64,000 nucleotides of DNA from Leucobacter komagatae (GCF_000834055.1 NZ_JXSQ01000012.1:1-64000), one strand, 5' to 3'; positions 42,071-50,932 are shown, counted from the first letter of the stretch. Numbers and translations: made by a program. Notes: a model not told the origin generated them from the letters alone.

Positions 42071-43255
42071 GTGACATCACACCCCGACAGCGCCCCCATC
42101 CGCATCCTCATCGGTTGCGACACATTTGCCCCTGACGTGAACGGCGCCGCCCGCTTCGCGGAGCGGCTTGCCGCCGGACTCGTTCGGCGCGGGCACGAGG
42201 TTCACGTTGCCGCGCCCTCGAAGAAGCACCGCCTCGGCGGGGCGTTTCTCGAGACCATCGAGGGTGAGCAGATGACGGTGTACAGGCTCCCGAGCTGGCG
42301 GTGGTACCCGCACGACTGGCTGCGGTTCGTGCTGCCCTGGCGCGCGAGGCACTACGCGCGCAAGGTGCTCGACCAGGTGCGGCCAGACGTGATCCACATC
42401 CAGTCGCACATCGTGATCGGGCGTGCGCTCGCACACGAGGGCGCAAAGCGCGGGATCCGCGTCGTTGCAACGAACCACGTGATGCCAGAAAACGTGTTCG
42501 ACTTCACGCTGTTGCCCGAGCGGGCAAAGCGTCTGTTCGTGCGGTGGGGTTGGCGGGACGCCGACCGCGTGCTCCGCCGAGCAGCTGCGATCACGACCCC
42601 GACCCGCAGGGCGGCCGACTTCCTCGAGCGCAACACGTATCGGCGGGGGGTGCTGCCGGTGAGCTGTGGGTTGCGTGCGAGCGACTACACCGCGGTTGTT
42701 GGGCCACGCGAGCAGCACAAGCTCGTCTTCGTCGGTCGGGTAACGCTCGAGAAGGAAATCGACGTGATTATCCGCGCGCTCCTGCGCCTCGATCCAGCGC
42801 TCAACGCGAGCTTCACGATCGTCGGTGACGGTGATCAGCGCAAGAACCTCGAGAAGCTTGTTGCCGAGCTCGGGCTGACCGACCGCGTCCACTTCACCGG
42901 GCGCGTGAGCGACGAGGCCCTCCGCGGCTATCTGACGGACGCGTCGGTGTTCGTCATCGCCTCGATCGCTGAGCTCCAGTCCATCGCGACGATGGAGGCC
43001 ATGGCCTCAGGGCTGCCGATCGTCGCGGCTGATGCGATGGCGCTGCCGCACCTCGTGCAGCACGGCGAGAACGGCTACCTGTTCCAGCCCGGGAACGACC
43101 GCGAGCTTGCCGAGGCCGTCACGCACGTGCTGACCGCGCAGCCGGAGGAGTACGAGCGGATGCAGCACGCCTCGCTCGAAGCCGTGCAGTCTCACGACAT
43201 TGACCGCACCCTTGACACCTTTGAGTCCCTGTACCGGGGCACGCCAGTGGCGTAG
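42071..43255 (+). CDS. GT4-family glycosyltransferase
   Basis: 394 residues from GTG 42071. GT-B fold: N-terminal GCDTFAPDVNGAARFAERLAAGLVRRGHEVHVAAPS, HIQSHIVIGRALAHEGAKRGIRVVATNHVMPENVF, and the C-domain LVFVGRVTLEKEIDVIIRAL with donor site EAMASGLPIVAADAMALPHLV. Closest in style to the PimB/MshA and alpha-mannosyltransferase groups (NHVMPEN resembles phosphatidylinositol mannosyltransferases), but the sugar is unknown. Six bases separate it from a second GT4 gene, so they probably act in order on one lipid or glycan. Confidence 0.88.
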   Translation: MTSHPDSAPIRILIGCDTFAPDVNGAARFAERLAAGLVRRGHEVHVAAPSKKHRLGGAFLETIEGEQMTVYRLPSWRWYPHDWLRFVLPWRARHYARKVLDQVRPDVIHIQSHIVIGRALAHEGAKRGIRVVATNHVMPENVFDFTLLPERAKRLFVRWGWRDADRVLRRAAAITTPTRRAADFLERNTYRRGVLPVSCGLRASDYTAVVGPREQHKLVFVGRVTLEKEIDVIIRALLRLDPALNASFTIVGDGDQRKNLEKLVAELGLTDRVHFTGRVSDEALRGYLTDASVFVIASIAELQSIATMEAMASGLPIVAADAMALPHLVQHGENGYLFQPGNDRELAEAVTHVLTAQPEEYERMQHASLEAVQSHDIDRTLDTFESLYRGTPVA

Positions 43256-43260
43256 GCGCC

Positions 43261-44496
43261 ATGCACATTCTTATCGTCACCGACCAGCACCCTGAGTCGC
43301 TCGGTGGCGTCCAGGTCGCGCTGCGGTTGCAGCGGCGGTTCCTTGAACGCGCCGGCCACACGGTGAGCATCGCCGCCCCCGCGCTACACCGCAGGGGCTA
43401 TGAGCCGGGAGCGTCAGACCGGGCCGCGTATATCGACCTTCCGTCGATGCCGATCACGCGAGATCGCGAGTACGGGATCTCGTGGCCGGGGTGGCGGAGC
43501 GACCGCGCGCTTGACCTTGCGCTTGCTGCCAGGGAGCAGGCAGGTGCCGCGGCGGTCGACCTGGTGCATGTTCAGGGGGACTTTTGGGGTGCGATGATCG
43601 GACTCCGGGCCGCACGCAGACTGGGAGTGCCCGTCGTGTTCACCATGCACAACAACGTGGACGAGGGAACAAGGGCGGTGACGCCGTTCGCGTCGATCGC
43701 GTTCGCCTCGCTGCGGATCTGGCGGCGGCTGAGCGTCGGGCGGGTGCCAGCAGCACTACGTGGCCGGGTCGCCGCAGCGGATGGCGGCGCCTGGCGCTAC
43801 CTTGCCGAACTCACGGCTGGCGCCGCACTCGTCACCGCGCCGTCGGGCCACTTTGCGCGCACGCTTGAGCGGCACGGCGTCGCGCCAGCCGTCGCGGTGA
43901 CACAGGGCGGCGTCGACGACGAGCTCATCGAGTCTGTTCGACAGGTGCCGCGGAGCGAGCGTGTGCGGCCGCGGCTCGTGTGGCTTGGCCGGATGAGCGG
44001 CGAGAAGCGGGTGCTCGAGTTTATTGACGCGCTGGGTGAGTCGCGCGTGGATGCGGATGTCACGCTCCACGGGGCCGGGTTGCTGCTTGCCCGCGTCGAG
44101 CGGCGGATTGAGGCGCTCGGATTGCAGGATCGGGTGCGCGTTGCCGGCCCGGTCCCGTACGAGGCGGCACTCCTGGCGATGCGCGACGCTGACGCGCTCG
44201 TGCAGACCTCGATCGGGTTCGAAACGCAAGGGCTGACGCCCTATGAGGCTGCCGCGCTCGGCACCCCGACGGTCTTCTGTGACGCGAACATCTCGAAAGA
44301 CCTTGCGGTTGAGCCGTGCTGGCTCGCGGAGGATGCGAGCGTCGCGGCGCTTGCTGCGGCGCTGAGCCAGGCGGTTGCAGAGCTCAGCGAGCGGCCAGGG
44401 GAGCTTCGCGTCCCTGAAAGCGCTGGGCGGCGGCTCTTGCAGTCAACCCAGACTGCTGCGCTCGTGCGCAGCTACGAGCGGGTGCTCGAAGCTTAG
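43261..44496 (+). CDS. GT4-family glycosyltransferase
   Basis: 411 residues. GT-B fold: VTDQHPESLGGVQVALRLQRRFLERAGHTVSIAAPALHRRGYEPG at the N-terminus, GDFWGAMIGLRAARRLGVPVVFTMHNNVDEG, and the C-domain RLVWLGRMSGEKRVLEFIDAL with ETQGLTPYEAAALGTPTVFCDANIS near the donor site. It forms a transcription unit with the previous GT and ends 4 bases inside the convergent CHAP-like gene. Substrates unknown. Confidence 0.88.
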   Translation: MHILIVTDQHPESLGGVQVALRLQRRFLERAGHTVSIAAPALHRRGYEPGASDRAAYIDLPSMPITRDREYGISWPGWRSDRALDLALAAREQAGAAAVDLVHVQGDFWGAMIGLRAARRLGVPVVFTMHNNVDEGTRAVTPFASIAFASLRIWRRLSVGRVPAALRGRVAAADGGAWRYLAELTAGAALVTAPSGHFARTLERHGVAPAVAVTQGGVDDELIESVRQVPRSERVRPRLVWLGRMSGEKRVLEFIDALGESRVDADVTLHGAGLLLARVERRIEALGLQDRVRVAGPVPYEAALLAMRDADALVQTSIGFETQGLTPYEAAALGTPTVFCDANISKDLAVEPCWLAEDASVAALAAALSQAVAELSERPGELRVPESAGRRLLQSTQTAALVRSYERVLEA

Positions 44497-45131
44497 AAGC
44501 GCCAGGCTACGGCCTGGAAGCCGGCCGGCGGTGCTGGGACCCACGAGGTGTCTTCCTGCACGTAGCCGGAGCCCGTCGGGTTGTTGGACTCGATGATCCG
44601 GTAGGTGCCGTCGTCGTTCACGCCCGTGACGAGGACGGTGTGTACACCCGACACCCACGAAGTGGGGAACTGGAGGTGCTCGTACTGAATAACGTCGCCC
44701 GCTTGTGCCTCGGTTGGGGCGAGGCGCAGGGCGCCAACGTAGTTGGATACTGGGTCCCCGCCGCCGGTCCATGAACCGCCTCCGGCGCGGATCCAGCGCT
44801 GTGCTGAGACGATGCACTCGCCTGCAGCTCCCCAGCCGGTCGCGCGGCTGGTGCCGAGTTCGGCAGTTGCCGCGGCGATCGCAGCGTCAACGTCGAAACC
44901 GTGCACTGCGCTTACGGTGCTGCTCTCGCCGTCAGCGAGGACGGTGCTGATCGGGGCGAGCGGTGCGGTACCGGCCTGGGTGCTGAGCGCCTGCGTAGTG
45001 AGTGCAACGGTCGGGGTTGTCGCGGCTGCCGTTGCGTTTGCGGTCTCGACCGCGCCTGCTGGCGCTACTCCCAGTGCGAAGGTCACAGCGGCTACAAGCG
45101 TGACCACAAAGGGCTTTGCGGGTGATGGCAC
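44493..45131 (-). CDS. secreted CHAP-like cysteine amidase/peptidase
   Basis: 212 residues. A cleavable signal peptide (VTLVAAVTFALGVAPAGAVETA) precedes a Ala/Thr-rich linker and a C-terminal domain with the order Cys (GAAGECIVSAQRWI), His (WVSGVHTVLVTG), Asn (RIIESNNPTGSG), as in CHAP/NlpC-type peptidoglycan hydrolases. It probably cleaves cell-wall cross-links or peptides outside the cell. The promoter region carries GTAACG direct repeats. It converges with the glycosyltransferase gene (4-base overlap). Confidence 0.75.
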   Translation of the reverse strand: MPSPAKPFVVTLVAAVTFALGVAPAGAVETANATAAATTPTVALTTQALSTQAGTAPLAPISTVLADGESSTVSAVHGFDVDAAIAAATAELGTSRATGWGAAGECIVSAQRWIRAGGGSWTGGGDPVSNYVGALRLAPTEAQAGDVIQYEHLQFPTSWVSGVHTVLVTGVNDDGTYRIIESNNPTGSGYVQEDTSWVPAPPAGFQAVAWRF

Positions 45132-45192
45132 TCAGGGACTCCAAAAACGTTGAGGATTGCGAAACCGGTGGGCCTGCAACCTTTCCAGTATG

Positions 45193-45209
45193 CGTTACGA
45201 TTCCGTTAC
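45193..45209 (-). promoter_or_regulatory. GTAACG-N5-GTAACG direct repeat upstream of the secreted hydrolase
   Basis: On the minus strand GTAACG-GAATC-GTAACG, an 11-bp period, 62 bases before the CHAP-like gene. Such one-turn direct repeats are typical of OmpR-family response regulators; MtrA in other actinobacteria binds comparable GTAAC-type boxes before cell-wall hydrolase genes. Binding here is inferred. Confidence 0.4.
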
Positions 45210-45422
45210 ATTCAAGCTCAGGCCCGTTTTCACAGGTTGACCAGGGGCTTGGCAGGGCGGTGCGCAATTCCGGCGGTCAACGGAATACGCCCTCGTGATC
45301 TTTGGGCGGCGGTCTCGTGGCCGCCAAGCCTGCAGGAGCGGCCGCTGAGCAGGCCGGTGGCGCGCGGCGGTCCGCGAACACGCTAGACTTGTCTGCGTTG
45401 GCCGGGTTCGCCCGGAAAACAA

Positions 45423-45507
45423 GGAGGATTCGCCTAGCGGCCTATGGCGCACGCCTGGAACGCGTGTTGGGTTCACGCCCTCGGGGGTTCAAATCCCCCA
45501 TCCTCCG
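45423..45507 (+). tRNA. tRNA-Ser(GGA)
   Basis: Class II tRNA: acceptor GGAGGAT/ATCCTCC, anticodon stem CACGC/GCGTG with loop CTGGAAC (anticodon GGA), long variable arm, T-arm GGGGG TTCAAAT CCCCC, discriminator G. CCA is not encoded, unlike the other two serine tRNAs here. A -10-like TAGACT lies about 35 bases upstream (45384-45389). Confidence 0.97.
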
Positions 45508-45518
45508 CGTATAGACAC

Positions 45519-45553
45519 AGCCCCTCACCGAGATGCACTCCCGGTGGGGGGCT
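45519..45553 (+). terminator. hairpin terminator after tRNA-Ser(GGA)
   Basis: Arms AGCCCCTCACCG and CGGTGGGGGGCT (one G-T pair) followed by TTTG. It lies 11 bases after the tRNA 3' end. Confidence 0.8.
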
Positions 45554-45766
45554 TTGTGTTGCCATAATCTTGCCCACTCGGCCGCGTTCGTAGGCAATCC
45601 CTAGGTGCCAGACCGTTTCCAGACACAGTTCGGCAACAAAGTGGCCCGATCCAGGCGGTGTATGGAGCGGGATAGGTACTCTGTTTTCATGCGAAGCTCC
45701 GTGGCTCGCTACACTCGGCTTCGAGGTTTCAAGACTGAACACACTTCCCTCAATTAGGAGGAATCG

Positions 45767-46663
45767 ATGAAGATTCGCTACGCACTCCCCGCCCTTGCCG
45801 CAGTTGCGGCACTCACGCTCGCAGGCTGCGCAAACAATGCGGCCGAAGAAGGTACTGACGGAGTCAAGGCCGACGCGTCAGCGACGATCAAGCCGGACGA
45901 GGCAGCTGTTGCGCTCCTTCCGGAGGACATTAAGAGCGCAGGCGTCGTCGTCATTGGCACCGACGCGGAATACCCGCCCAACGAATACAAGAACGATAAG
46001 GGTGAGCCCATTGGCTGGGGTGTTGAACTCGCAGAGGCCGTCTCCGCGAAGCTCGGCCTGACGCCAGAGTGGGAGATTCTCGGCTTCGACAGCATTATCC
46101 CGCGCATCCAGGAAGGCGTCGTCAACCTCGGCTCCTCCTCGTTCACGGACACCCTCGAGCGGCAGAAGTCGGTCGACTTCGTAAACTTCCTCAACGCAGG
46201 CAGCCAGTGGGCAGCGCCGAGCGACGCCGAAATCGACCCGGACGACGCCTGCGGCCTCACTGTTGCGGTGCAGACCGGAACGGTGCAGCACCTCGACGAG
46301 ATGCCGCGCCGCGATCAGGAGTGCAAGGACGCAGGCAAGCCCGGCATCGAGATCCTGCCATTCGAAGGCCAGCCGGAGGTGACGAACGCGGTGGTGAACG
46401 GCATGGCCGACGCTTTCTCAGCTGATCTGCCCGTCACGATCGACGCCGTCGACAAGCTCGGCGACCAGCTCCACGTCGTCGGCGACATGTTCGACGCAGC
46501 CCCGTATGGTTTCGCGACGCAGAAGGACAGCGAGATGACGAAGGCCGTCCAGGCGGCACTGCAGTCGCTCATGGACGATGGCACCTACCTGAAGATCCTC
46601 ACTGATGCCGGCTTCGAGTCGGGTGCGATCACTGAGGCAACCATTAACGCGGCAAAGAACTAG
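45767..46663 (+). CDS. amino-acid ABC transporter substrate-binding lipoprotein
   Basis: 298 residues behind AGGAGGAATCG. Lipobox ALTLAGCANN, then an SBP_bac_3 domain: EDIKSAGVVVIGTDAEYPPNEYKND, GWGVELAEAVSAKLGLTPEW, INLGSS-like VVNLGSSSFTDTLERQKSVDFVNFLNAG, and Cys in DDACGL and DQECKDAGK for a probable disulphide. It is the first gene of a full importer. It is paralogous to the 24.2-25.1 kb protein (shared VALLPEDI..SAG/KNG start). The amino acid is unknown. Confidence 0.93.
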   Translation: MKIRYALPALAAVAALTLAGCANNAAEEGTDGVKADASATIKPDEAAVALLPEDIKSAGVVVIGTDAEYPPNEYKNDKGEPIGWGVELAEAVSAKLGLTPEWEILGFDSIIPRIQEGVVNLGSSSFTDTLERQKSVDFVNFLNAGSQWAAPSDAEIDPDDACGLTVAVQTGTVQHLDEMPRRDQECKDAGKPGIEILPFEGQPEVTNAVVNGMADAFSADLPVTIDAVDKLGDQLHVVGDMFDAAPYGFATQKDSEMTKAVQAALQSLMDDGTYLKILTDAGFESGAITEATINAAKN

Positions 46664-46745
46664 CCGCTCGCTCGACCAGGGGCGGCTGGACATCAGTCCT
46701 GCCGCCCCTGTGCCGTCCCATACGCGCCTATCAGGAAGCAAACAT

Positions 46746-47726
46746 ATGTCTCACTCAGTTGGTGATGCCGACGAAGAACACGCTCGACCGGAGGAGCTCA
46801 TCGCGATCAAGCGACGCCACCCCTGGCGCATGCTCGCCGCCGTGGTCATCGTGGTCCTCGCGGCCGTATTCATCTACGACTCAGCGTTCAACAGGCCCGT
46901 TTACAACTGGCCAGAGGTCGGAAAGTACCTCTTCGATCAGCGGATTATTACCGCCATTGGCTACACCCTGCAGCTCACGCTCTATTCGATGGTCATCGCG
47001 ATCCTGCTCGGTGTGCTCCTCGCGGTCATGCGGCAGTCCCCGAACCCCGTCGTCAAGTCGGTGTCGTGGGTCTACCTGTGGATCTTCCGAGGCACTCCCG
47101 TCTACGTGCAGCTCACGTTCTGGGGGCTCATCACCGTTGTCTACAAGACCATCACGATCGGCATTCCGTTCACTGAAGCCTTTGTCACGCTGACGACGAA
47201 AGACTTCCTCTCCTACTTCACGCTCGCGGTCATCGGGCTTGCGCTCAACGAGGCTGCGTACATGGCAGAGATCGTGCGTGCGGGCTTGCTCGCGGTCGAC
47301 AAGGGCCAGGACGAGGCGGCAACTGCCCTCGGCCTTGGCTGGTGGCACACCATGACGCGTGTCGTGCTGCCGCAGGCGATGCGGGTCATCATTCCGCCGA
47401 CAGGCAACGAAGTCATCTCGATGCTGAAAACAACGTCGCTGGTCGCTGCGGTCCCCTTTATCGGCGAGCTGTTCACGCGGTCACGCGATATTGCCGGTGT
47501 GACCTACCAGCCGGTGCCCATGCTCATCGTGGCCTCGATCTGGTATCTCGTGGTGACGTCGATTCTCATGGTGGGTCAGTACTATCTCGAGCGGCACTTC
47601 GCGAAGGGCGTCGACGCGCGCACTGACGTGCAGAAGCCAACCGTTGAGACGCAAACAATAGGTGTCGTCGGCGACCTGCCGGAGCACGGCGGACCGGCAG
47701 GCCCAGGCGCAGGAGGCGGACGATGA
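46746..47726 (+). CDS. polar amino-acid ABC transporter permease
   Basis: 326 residues from ATG 46746 ([19 protein letters not shown]); an upstream frame exists but overlaps the previous gene. HisM/GlnP type: first span [57 protein letters not shown], and the EAA loop [41 protein letters not shown]. The Gly/Pro-rich tail overlaps the ATPase start by 4 bases. Paralogue of the permease at 23.2 kb. Confidence 0.93.
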   Translation: MSHSVGDADEEHARPEELIAIKRRHPWRMLAAVVIVVLAAVFIYDSAFNRPVYNWPEVGKYLFDQRIITAIGYTLQLTLYSMVIAILLGVLLAVMRQSPNPVVKSVSWVYLWIFRGTPVYVQLTFWGLITVVYKTITIGIPFTEAFVTLTTKDFLSYFTLAVIGLALNEAAYMAEIVRAGLLAVDKGQDEAATALGLGWWHTMTRVVLPQAMRVIIPPTGNEVISMLKTTSLVAAVPFIGELFTRSRDIAGVTYQPVPMLIVASIWYLVVTSILMVGQYYLERHFAKGVDARTDVQKPTVETQTIGVVGDLPEHGGPAGPGAGGGR

Positions 47727-48514
47727 ACCACACAGAGACTCAGGCTCCGGCCGACACCCCAATGGTGAAGGCCGAGGCTATTTCGAAGTCGTTCGGCTCG
47801 AACGAGGTGCTGAAATCGATCTCGCTCGAGGTGCAGCGGGGCGAGGTGCTGTGCTTGGTCGGGCCCTCGGGCTCGGGCAAATCAACGTTCCTGCGCTGCA
47901 TCAACCACCTTGAGACGATCAACGCAGGCAGGCTGTCGGTGGACGGCAAGCTCGTTGGGTACCGCCAGGTGGGCGACAAGCTCTACGAGATGCACCCGAA
48001 GGAAGCCGCAGTGCAGCGGCGAGATATCGGCATGGTGTTTCAGCGCTTCAACCTGTTCCCGCACATGACGGCGCTCGAAAACGTAGCGATGGCCCCGACG
48101 CTCCTGAAGAAGGGCTCGAAGGCCGCGCTGCAGTCCAGGGCCATGGAACTGCTGGCTCGCGTTGGCCTCGCCGACCGGCACGACTACTATCCAGCTCACC
48201 TGTCTGGCGGGCAGCAGCAGCGCGTCGCGATTGCCCGCGCGCTGGCGATGGATCCCAAGCTCATGCTGTTCGACGAGCCGACGAGCGCGCTCGATCCGGA
48301 GCTCGTCGGCGAGGTGCTCGACGTGATGCAGGGTCTCGCGGAGAGCGGCATGACGATGATCGTCGTGACGCACGAGATGGGGTTCGCGAAGCAGGTCGCC
48401 GACAAGCTCGTCTTCATGGACGGCGGGGTCGTTGTCGAAGCCGGGGATCCGGTTGAGGTGCTCACCAACCCGCAGCGGGAGCGCACGAAGGCGTTCCTCT
48501 CAAAGGTGCTCTAG
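47723..48514 (+). CDS. polar amino-acid ABC transporter ATP-binding protein
   Basis: 263 residues. Walker [20 protein letters not shown]-loop [18 protein letters not shown], signature [39 protein letters not shown]. Strongly similar to the ATPase at 22.4 kb. Translation is coupled to the permease (ATGA). It ends the transcript at the hairpin at 48533. Confidence 0.95.
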   Translation: MNHTETQAPADTPMVKAEAISKSFGSNEVLKSISLEVQRGEVLCLVGPSGSGKSTFLRCINHLETINAGRLSVDGKLVGYRQVGDKLYEMHPKEAAVQRRDIGMVFQRFNLFPHMTALENVAMAPTLLKKGSKAALQSRAMELLARVGLADRHDYYPAHLSGGQQQRVAIARALAMDPKLMLFDEPTSALDPELVGEVLDVMQGLAESGMTMIVVTHEMGFAKQVADKLVFMDGGVVVEAGDPVEVLTNPQRERTKAFLSKVL

Positions 48515-48532
48515 GGTCGCGCAGGCGACGCG

Positions 48533-48578
48533 AAAGCCCCACTCACCGGCCAGATGCACTGGCGGCGAGTGGGGCTTT
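48533..48578. terminator. bidirectional terminator between ABC operon and tagD-like gene
   Basis: 12-bp arms AAAGCCCCACTC / GAGTGGGGCTTT with a 22-base loop that can pair further. A- and T-tracts on both sides suit termination of both convergent genes. Confidence 0.88.
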
Positions 48579-48590
48579 TGGGTCGGTGAA

Positions 48591-48989
48591 CTAGGAGTTC
48601 ACGCCAAGATCGCGTTTGATCTTCGTGGTTGAGACGCCCTCGGTGCGGTCGAGGTAGACGACGTCGCAGTACGGGGTGAGGATCTCGAAGCGCTCGTCGC
48701 CCTCCCAGTCGCCGCCCATCACGACCGTGTCGATCTGGTACTTCTTCACGTCGTCAATCTTCTGCTCCCACGAGTCTTCGGGGATGACGAGGTCAACGTA
48801 GCGCACGGCCTCGAGCATGTTCTTGCGTGTTTCGAAGTCGTGGTAGGTCTTCTTGCCCTTGCCCGCGTTGAATTCCTCGGTCGAGGCGGCAACCACGAGG
48901 TAGTCGCCGAGGCTCTTTGCGCGCTTGAGGAGCCGGATGTGACCCCAGTGGAGGAGGTCAAAGGTGCCGTAGGTGAGGATCCGCTTCAT
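48591..48989 (-). CDS. tagD: glycerol-3-phosphate cytidylyltransferase-like protein
   Basis: 132 residues. The cytidylyltransferase signature TYGTFDLLHWGHIRLLKRAKSLGD (HxGH-type HWGH), VAASTEEFNAGKGKK, and RTEGVSTTKIKRDL (RTEGISTT motif) are those of TagD/TarD, which makes CDP-glycerol from CTP and glycerol-3-P for wall teichoic acid. No other tag/tar gene lies in the window, so the product may instead feed another surface polymer. The LCP ligase at 3.8 kb would be a logical end user. Confidence 0.93.
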   Translation of the reverse strand: MKRILTYGTFDLLHWGHIRLLKRAKSLGDYLVVAASTEEFNAGKGKKTYHDFETRKNMLEAVRYVDLVIPEDSWEQKIDDVKKYQIDTVVMGGDWEGDERFEILTPYCDVVYLDRTEGVSTTKIKRDLGVNS

Positions 48990-49108
48990 TCCGCCATCCT
49001 ATTAGCAGGCTCTGTGTTCCTGTCGTGTTCATGCAGATGCCCTGGCTGTGCGGAGCAATCGTGCGTAGACTCTGTGGCACATGTTTCACTGTTGAAAGGG
49101 GAGCGGGA

Positions 49109-49327
49109 ATGGCCGAAGAAACGAAGAAGGCAATGCCGGATCACAACTCGGATCCTGCCCGCACGCCAGGTGATGGCTGGGTTGGCGAGGGTGGAGCATC
49201 TCATCTTGGGCCAGCGACGCACATCGCGTCTGGCCGCGATGAGGAAGAGGACTCGGCTGAGTCGGAGGACGGATCATCCGAGGGCACTGACGGCGAGGAT
49301 GCCGCGGAGCGTTCGGGCACAGAGTAA
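49109..49327 (+). CDS. small very acidic hypothetical protein
   Basis: 72 residues from ATG 49109, preceded by GAAAGGGGAGCGGGA (good RBS). Composition is Glu/Asp/Ser/Gly-rich (ASGRDEEEDSAESEDGSSEG), predicted disordered, no domain known to me. Its strong RBS and actinobacterial codon use make it a likely real gene. The function is unknown. Confidence 0.65.
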   Translation: MAEETKKAMPDHNSDPARTPGDGWVGEGGASHLGPATHIASGRDEEEDSAESEDGSSEGTDGEDAAERSGTE

Positions 49328-49378
49328 CGCCGAGCCTGGCCGGCCGCGCCCGCTTGGCGTTGGCCGGCAGGCTCAAGC

Positions 49379-49422
49379 GCCGCCGAGACGCCGCCGAGAC
49401 GCCGCCGAGACGCCGCCGAGAC
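49379..49422. repeat. four perfect 11-bp tandem repeats
   Basis: GCCGCCGAGAC repeated four times without change, with a partial fifth start (GCCGCTGG) after it. It lies in the non-coding gap between the small acidic gene and the membrane protein gene. Copy number is likely to vary between strains by slippage. Confidence 0.92.
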
Positions 49423-49474
49423 GCCGCTGGAACACCGCGCAGCCTGGTGGCGCTCGGCCAGCGTTGGGCTGTCG

Positions 49475-49693
49475 CTAGCCGCGCGTGAGCACGATGATGC
49501 CCGCGACCGCTGAGACCGCGGCAAGCAGGAGAGCGAACGAGATGAGCACGGCGTGCACGGTCAGGAAGCGGGTTGCGCGGCCCTGCTCGTCACGGGCGCG
49601 CGGATCCTTCGCTACGCGTGTCCAAAATCGTGGCCACACGATGACGTTGTAGACAGCGTTGAGCAGAAGGAGCACACCGGCGAAGACGACCAT
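49475..49693 (-). CDS. SCO4848-type small membrane protein
   Basis: 72 residues, two hydrophobic segments (VVFAGVLLLLNAVYNVIVWPRFW and VHAVLISFALLLAAVSAVAGIIVL) with an intervening basic loop (RVAKDPRARDEQGRATRFL). Matches a conserved actinobacterial membrane family (SCO4848). Divergent from the thioesterase gene by 51 bases. The function is unknown. Confidence 0.85.
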   Translation of the reverse strand: MVVFAGVLLLLNAVYNVIVWPRFWTRVAKDPRARDEQGRATRFLTVHAVLISFALLLAAVSAVAGIIVLTRG

Positions 49694-49744
49694 GCTCTCA
49701 GTCTATGGCCGGGTTCGCACCTAGTGCTCACCTAGGCTTGTCCT

Positions 49745-50161
49745 ATGAGTGAGTATCGGCACCTGGTGCGCAAGTGGGTTAAGCCAGAAGATCTGAACCA
49801 GCACGACGCACTGTTCGGCGGCAGGCTGCTGCAGTGGGTCGATGAGGAGGCCGCGATTGTCGCGGTCACCCAGCTGGGAACGATCGACATCGTGACGAGG
49901 CACATGTCTGCCATCGACTTTGTTTCGCGCGCTGGCCGCGGCGACCTGCTCGAGCTCGAGTACCGCGTGGTCGCATTCGGGCGCACGTCGGTGACGCTCA
50001 GCTGCCGCGTGGAGAACGCGGTGACGGGACAGGACGTGCTCAGGCTCGACACGCTGGTGTTTGTTGCTGTTGATCGCGACGGCAAGCCTGCCGAGCACGG
50101 CATGACTGCGCCCACCCCAGGGACGGAGCGCATTCGGGACGTCGCGGCAGCGGTGCGCTAG
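49745..50161 (+). CDS. acyl-CoA thioesterase (hotdog fold)
   Basis: 138 residues. Hotdog signature VKPEDLNQHDALFGGRLLQWVDEEAAIVAV with the catalytic Asn/His and Asp positions of the BFIT/YciA group, then SAIDFVSRAGRGDLLELEYRVVAFGRTSVTLSCRV. It hydrolyses acyl-CoA to free acid and CoA. It converges with the GNAT gene (4-base overlap). Confidence 0.92.
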   Translation: MSEYRHLVRKWVKPEDLNQHDALFGGRLLQWVDEEAAIVAVTQLGTIDIVTRHMSAIDFVSRAGRGDLLELEYRVVAFGRTSVTLSCRVENAVTGQDVLRLDTLVFVAVDRDGKPAEHGMTAPTPGTERIRDVAAAVR

Positions 50162-50610
50162 GCGCCCGGGGTGAGGTCGTACGTCACCCACGGCGTCGCT
50201 GCGGCGACGCGATCGTAGATGCTGCGTGCGGCGGTGTTTGACTCCGCGGTGATCCAGCGCACGACCGACGCTCCCTCGGCCTGCGCGATCCCGCCGAGGT
50301 GGGATAGGAGCGCTGTTGCAACGCCCTGCCCGCGGGCCTCGGGATTCGTGAACAGATCGTCCAGGTATAGTCCCGTGCTCCCCGCGAGCGGGCGAGAAAA
50401 GGTGCGAAAGTGCGCGATGCCCACGGGCTTCCCGCCCAGCACAGCGGCGATGCCACGTGTCTCGTGCTCCGGGTCGTTGAGCCACCCCCAGACAGTCTCG
50501 ATGACCGTCTCGTCGTGCGGCATCCCATAGAAGTCACGGTAGCCGCGGAAGCTCGTCTCCCAAGACTCGCGGTCTCCGGGGGTGATCGCTCGCAAAGTGA
50601 GTGCGCTCAT
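50158..50610 (-). CDS. GNAT-family N-acetyltransferase
   Basis: 150 residues from ATG 50610 (MSALTLRAITPGDRESW), which has AGGAG 7 bases upstream; a longer frame lacks an RBS. Acetyl-CoA loop LYLDDLFTNPEARGQGVATALLSHL (R/Q-x-x-G-x-G/A). Members acetylate small molecules or protein N-termini; the substrate is unknown. Confidence 0.9.
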   Translation of the reverse strand: MSALTLRAITPGDRESWETSFRGYRDFYGMPHDETVIETVWGWLNDPEHETRGIAAVLGGKPVGIAHFRTFSRPLAGSTGLYLDDLFTNPEARGQGVATALLSHLGGIAQAEGASVVRWITAESNTAARSIYDRVAAATPWVTYDLTPGA

Positions 50611-50854
50611 TGAACTGCTCCTGTTCTTGTCCGCGCATGGCACGATTCACGCAACGATGCGGGTCGACCTGGCCCATGCTGTCACAACCCTACCCGCCGG
50701 GGCGGGGCGACGAAGGAGGCGTCAGACGCGGCGCGCGGCGGACCTGTGCGGCGCGAAGAGCAGCGCAGTGACGGGCGCGATCACCGGTGCGTGGCCGCAA
50801 GATAGGTTCGGGCCGACAGGCTTTTGGCCCCAGCAATGGCGAGAAAATGCATTA

Positions 50855-50895
50855 CTTTCGCCCCGAAAGGTGAGATGCTGAGAGAAACTCTCTCA
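50855..50895. promoter_or_regulatory. two dyads before the DUF308 membrane gene
   Basis: CTTTCG-CCC-CGAAAG (50855-50869) and TGAGAGA-AAC-TCTCTCA (50879-50895) sit 38-78 bases upstream of the ATG at 50933 within a 322-base gene-free gap. They are candidate operators; no regulator gene is adjacent. The rest of the gap (50611-50854) shows nothing else. Confidence 0.45.
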
Positions 50896-50932
50896 CTGGG
50901 GGCAATATAAATCCTGATAGGAGCACCGAATC

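Noticed and set aside
45132-45300. Possible c-di-AMP (ydaO-type) riboswitch before the secreted hydrolase
   Set aside because: The conserved GGGGGAACC-type blocks and pseudoknot elements are not visible; only a direct repeat is seen.
49379-49422. Possible CRISPR or origin iterons
   Set aside because: Repeats are contiguous 11-mers without spacers, only four copies, and no cas or rep genes nearby.
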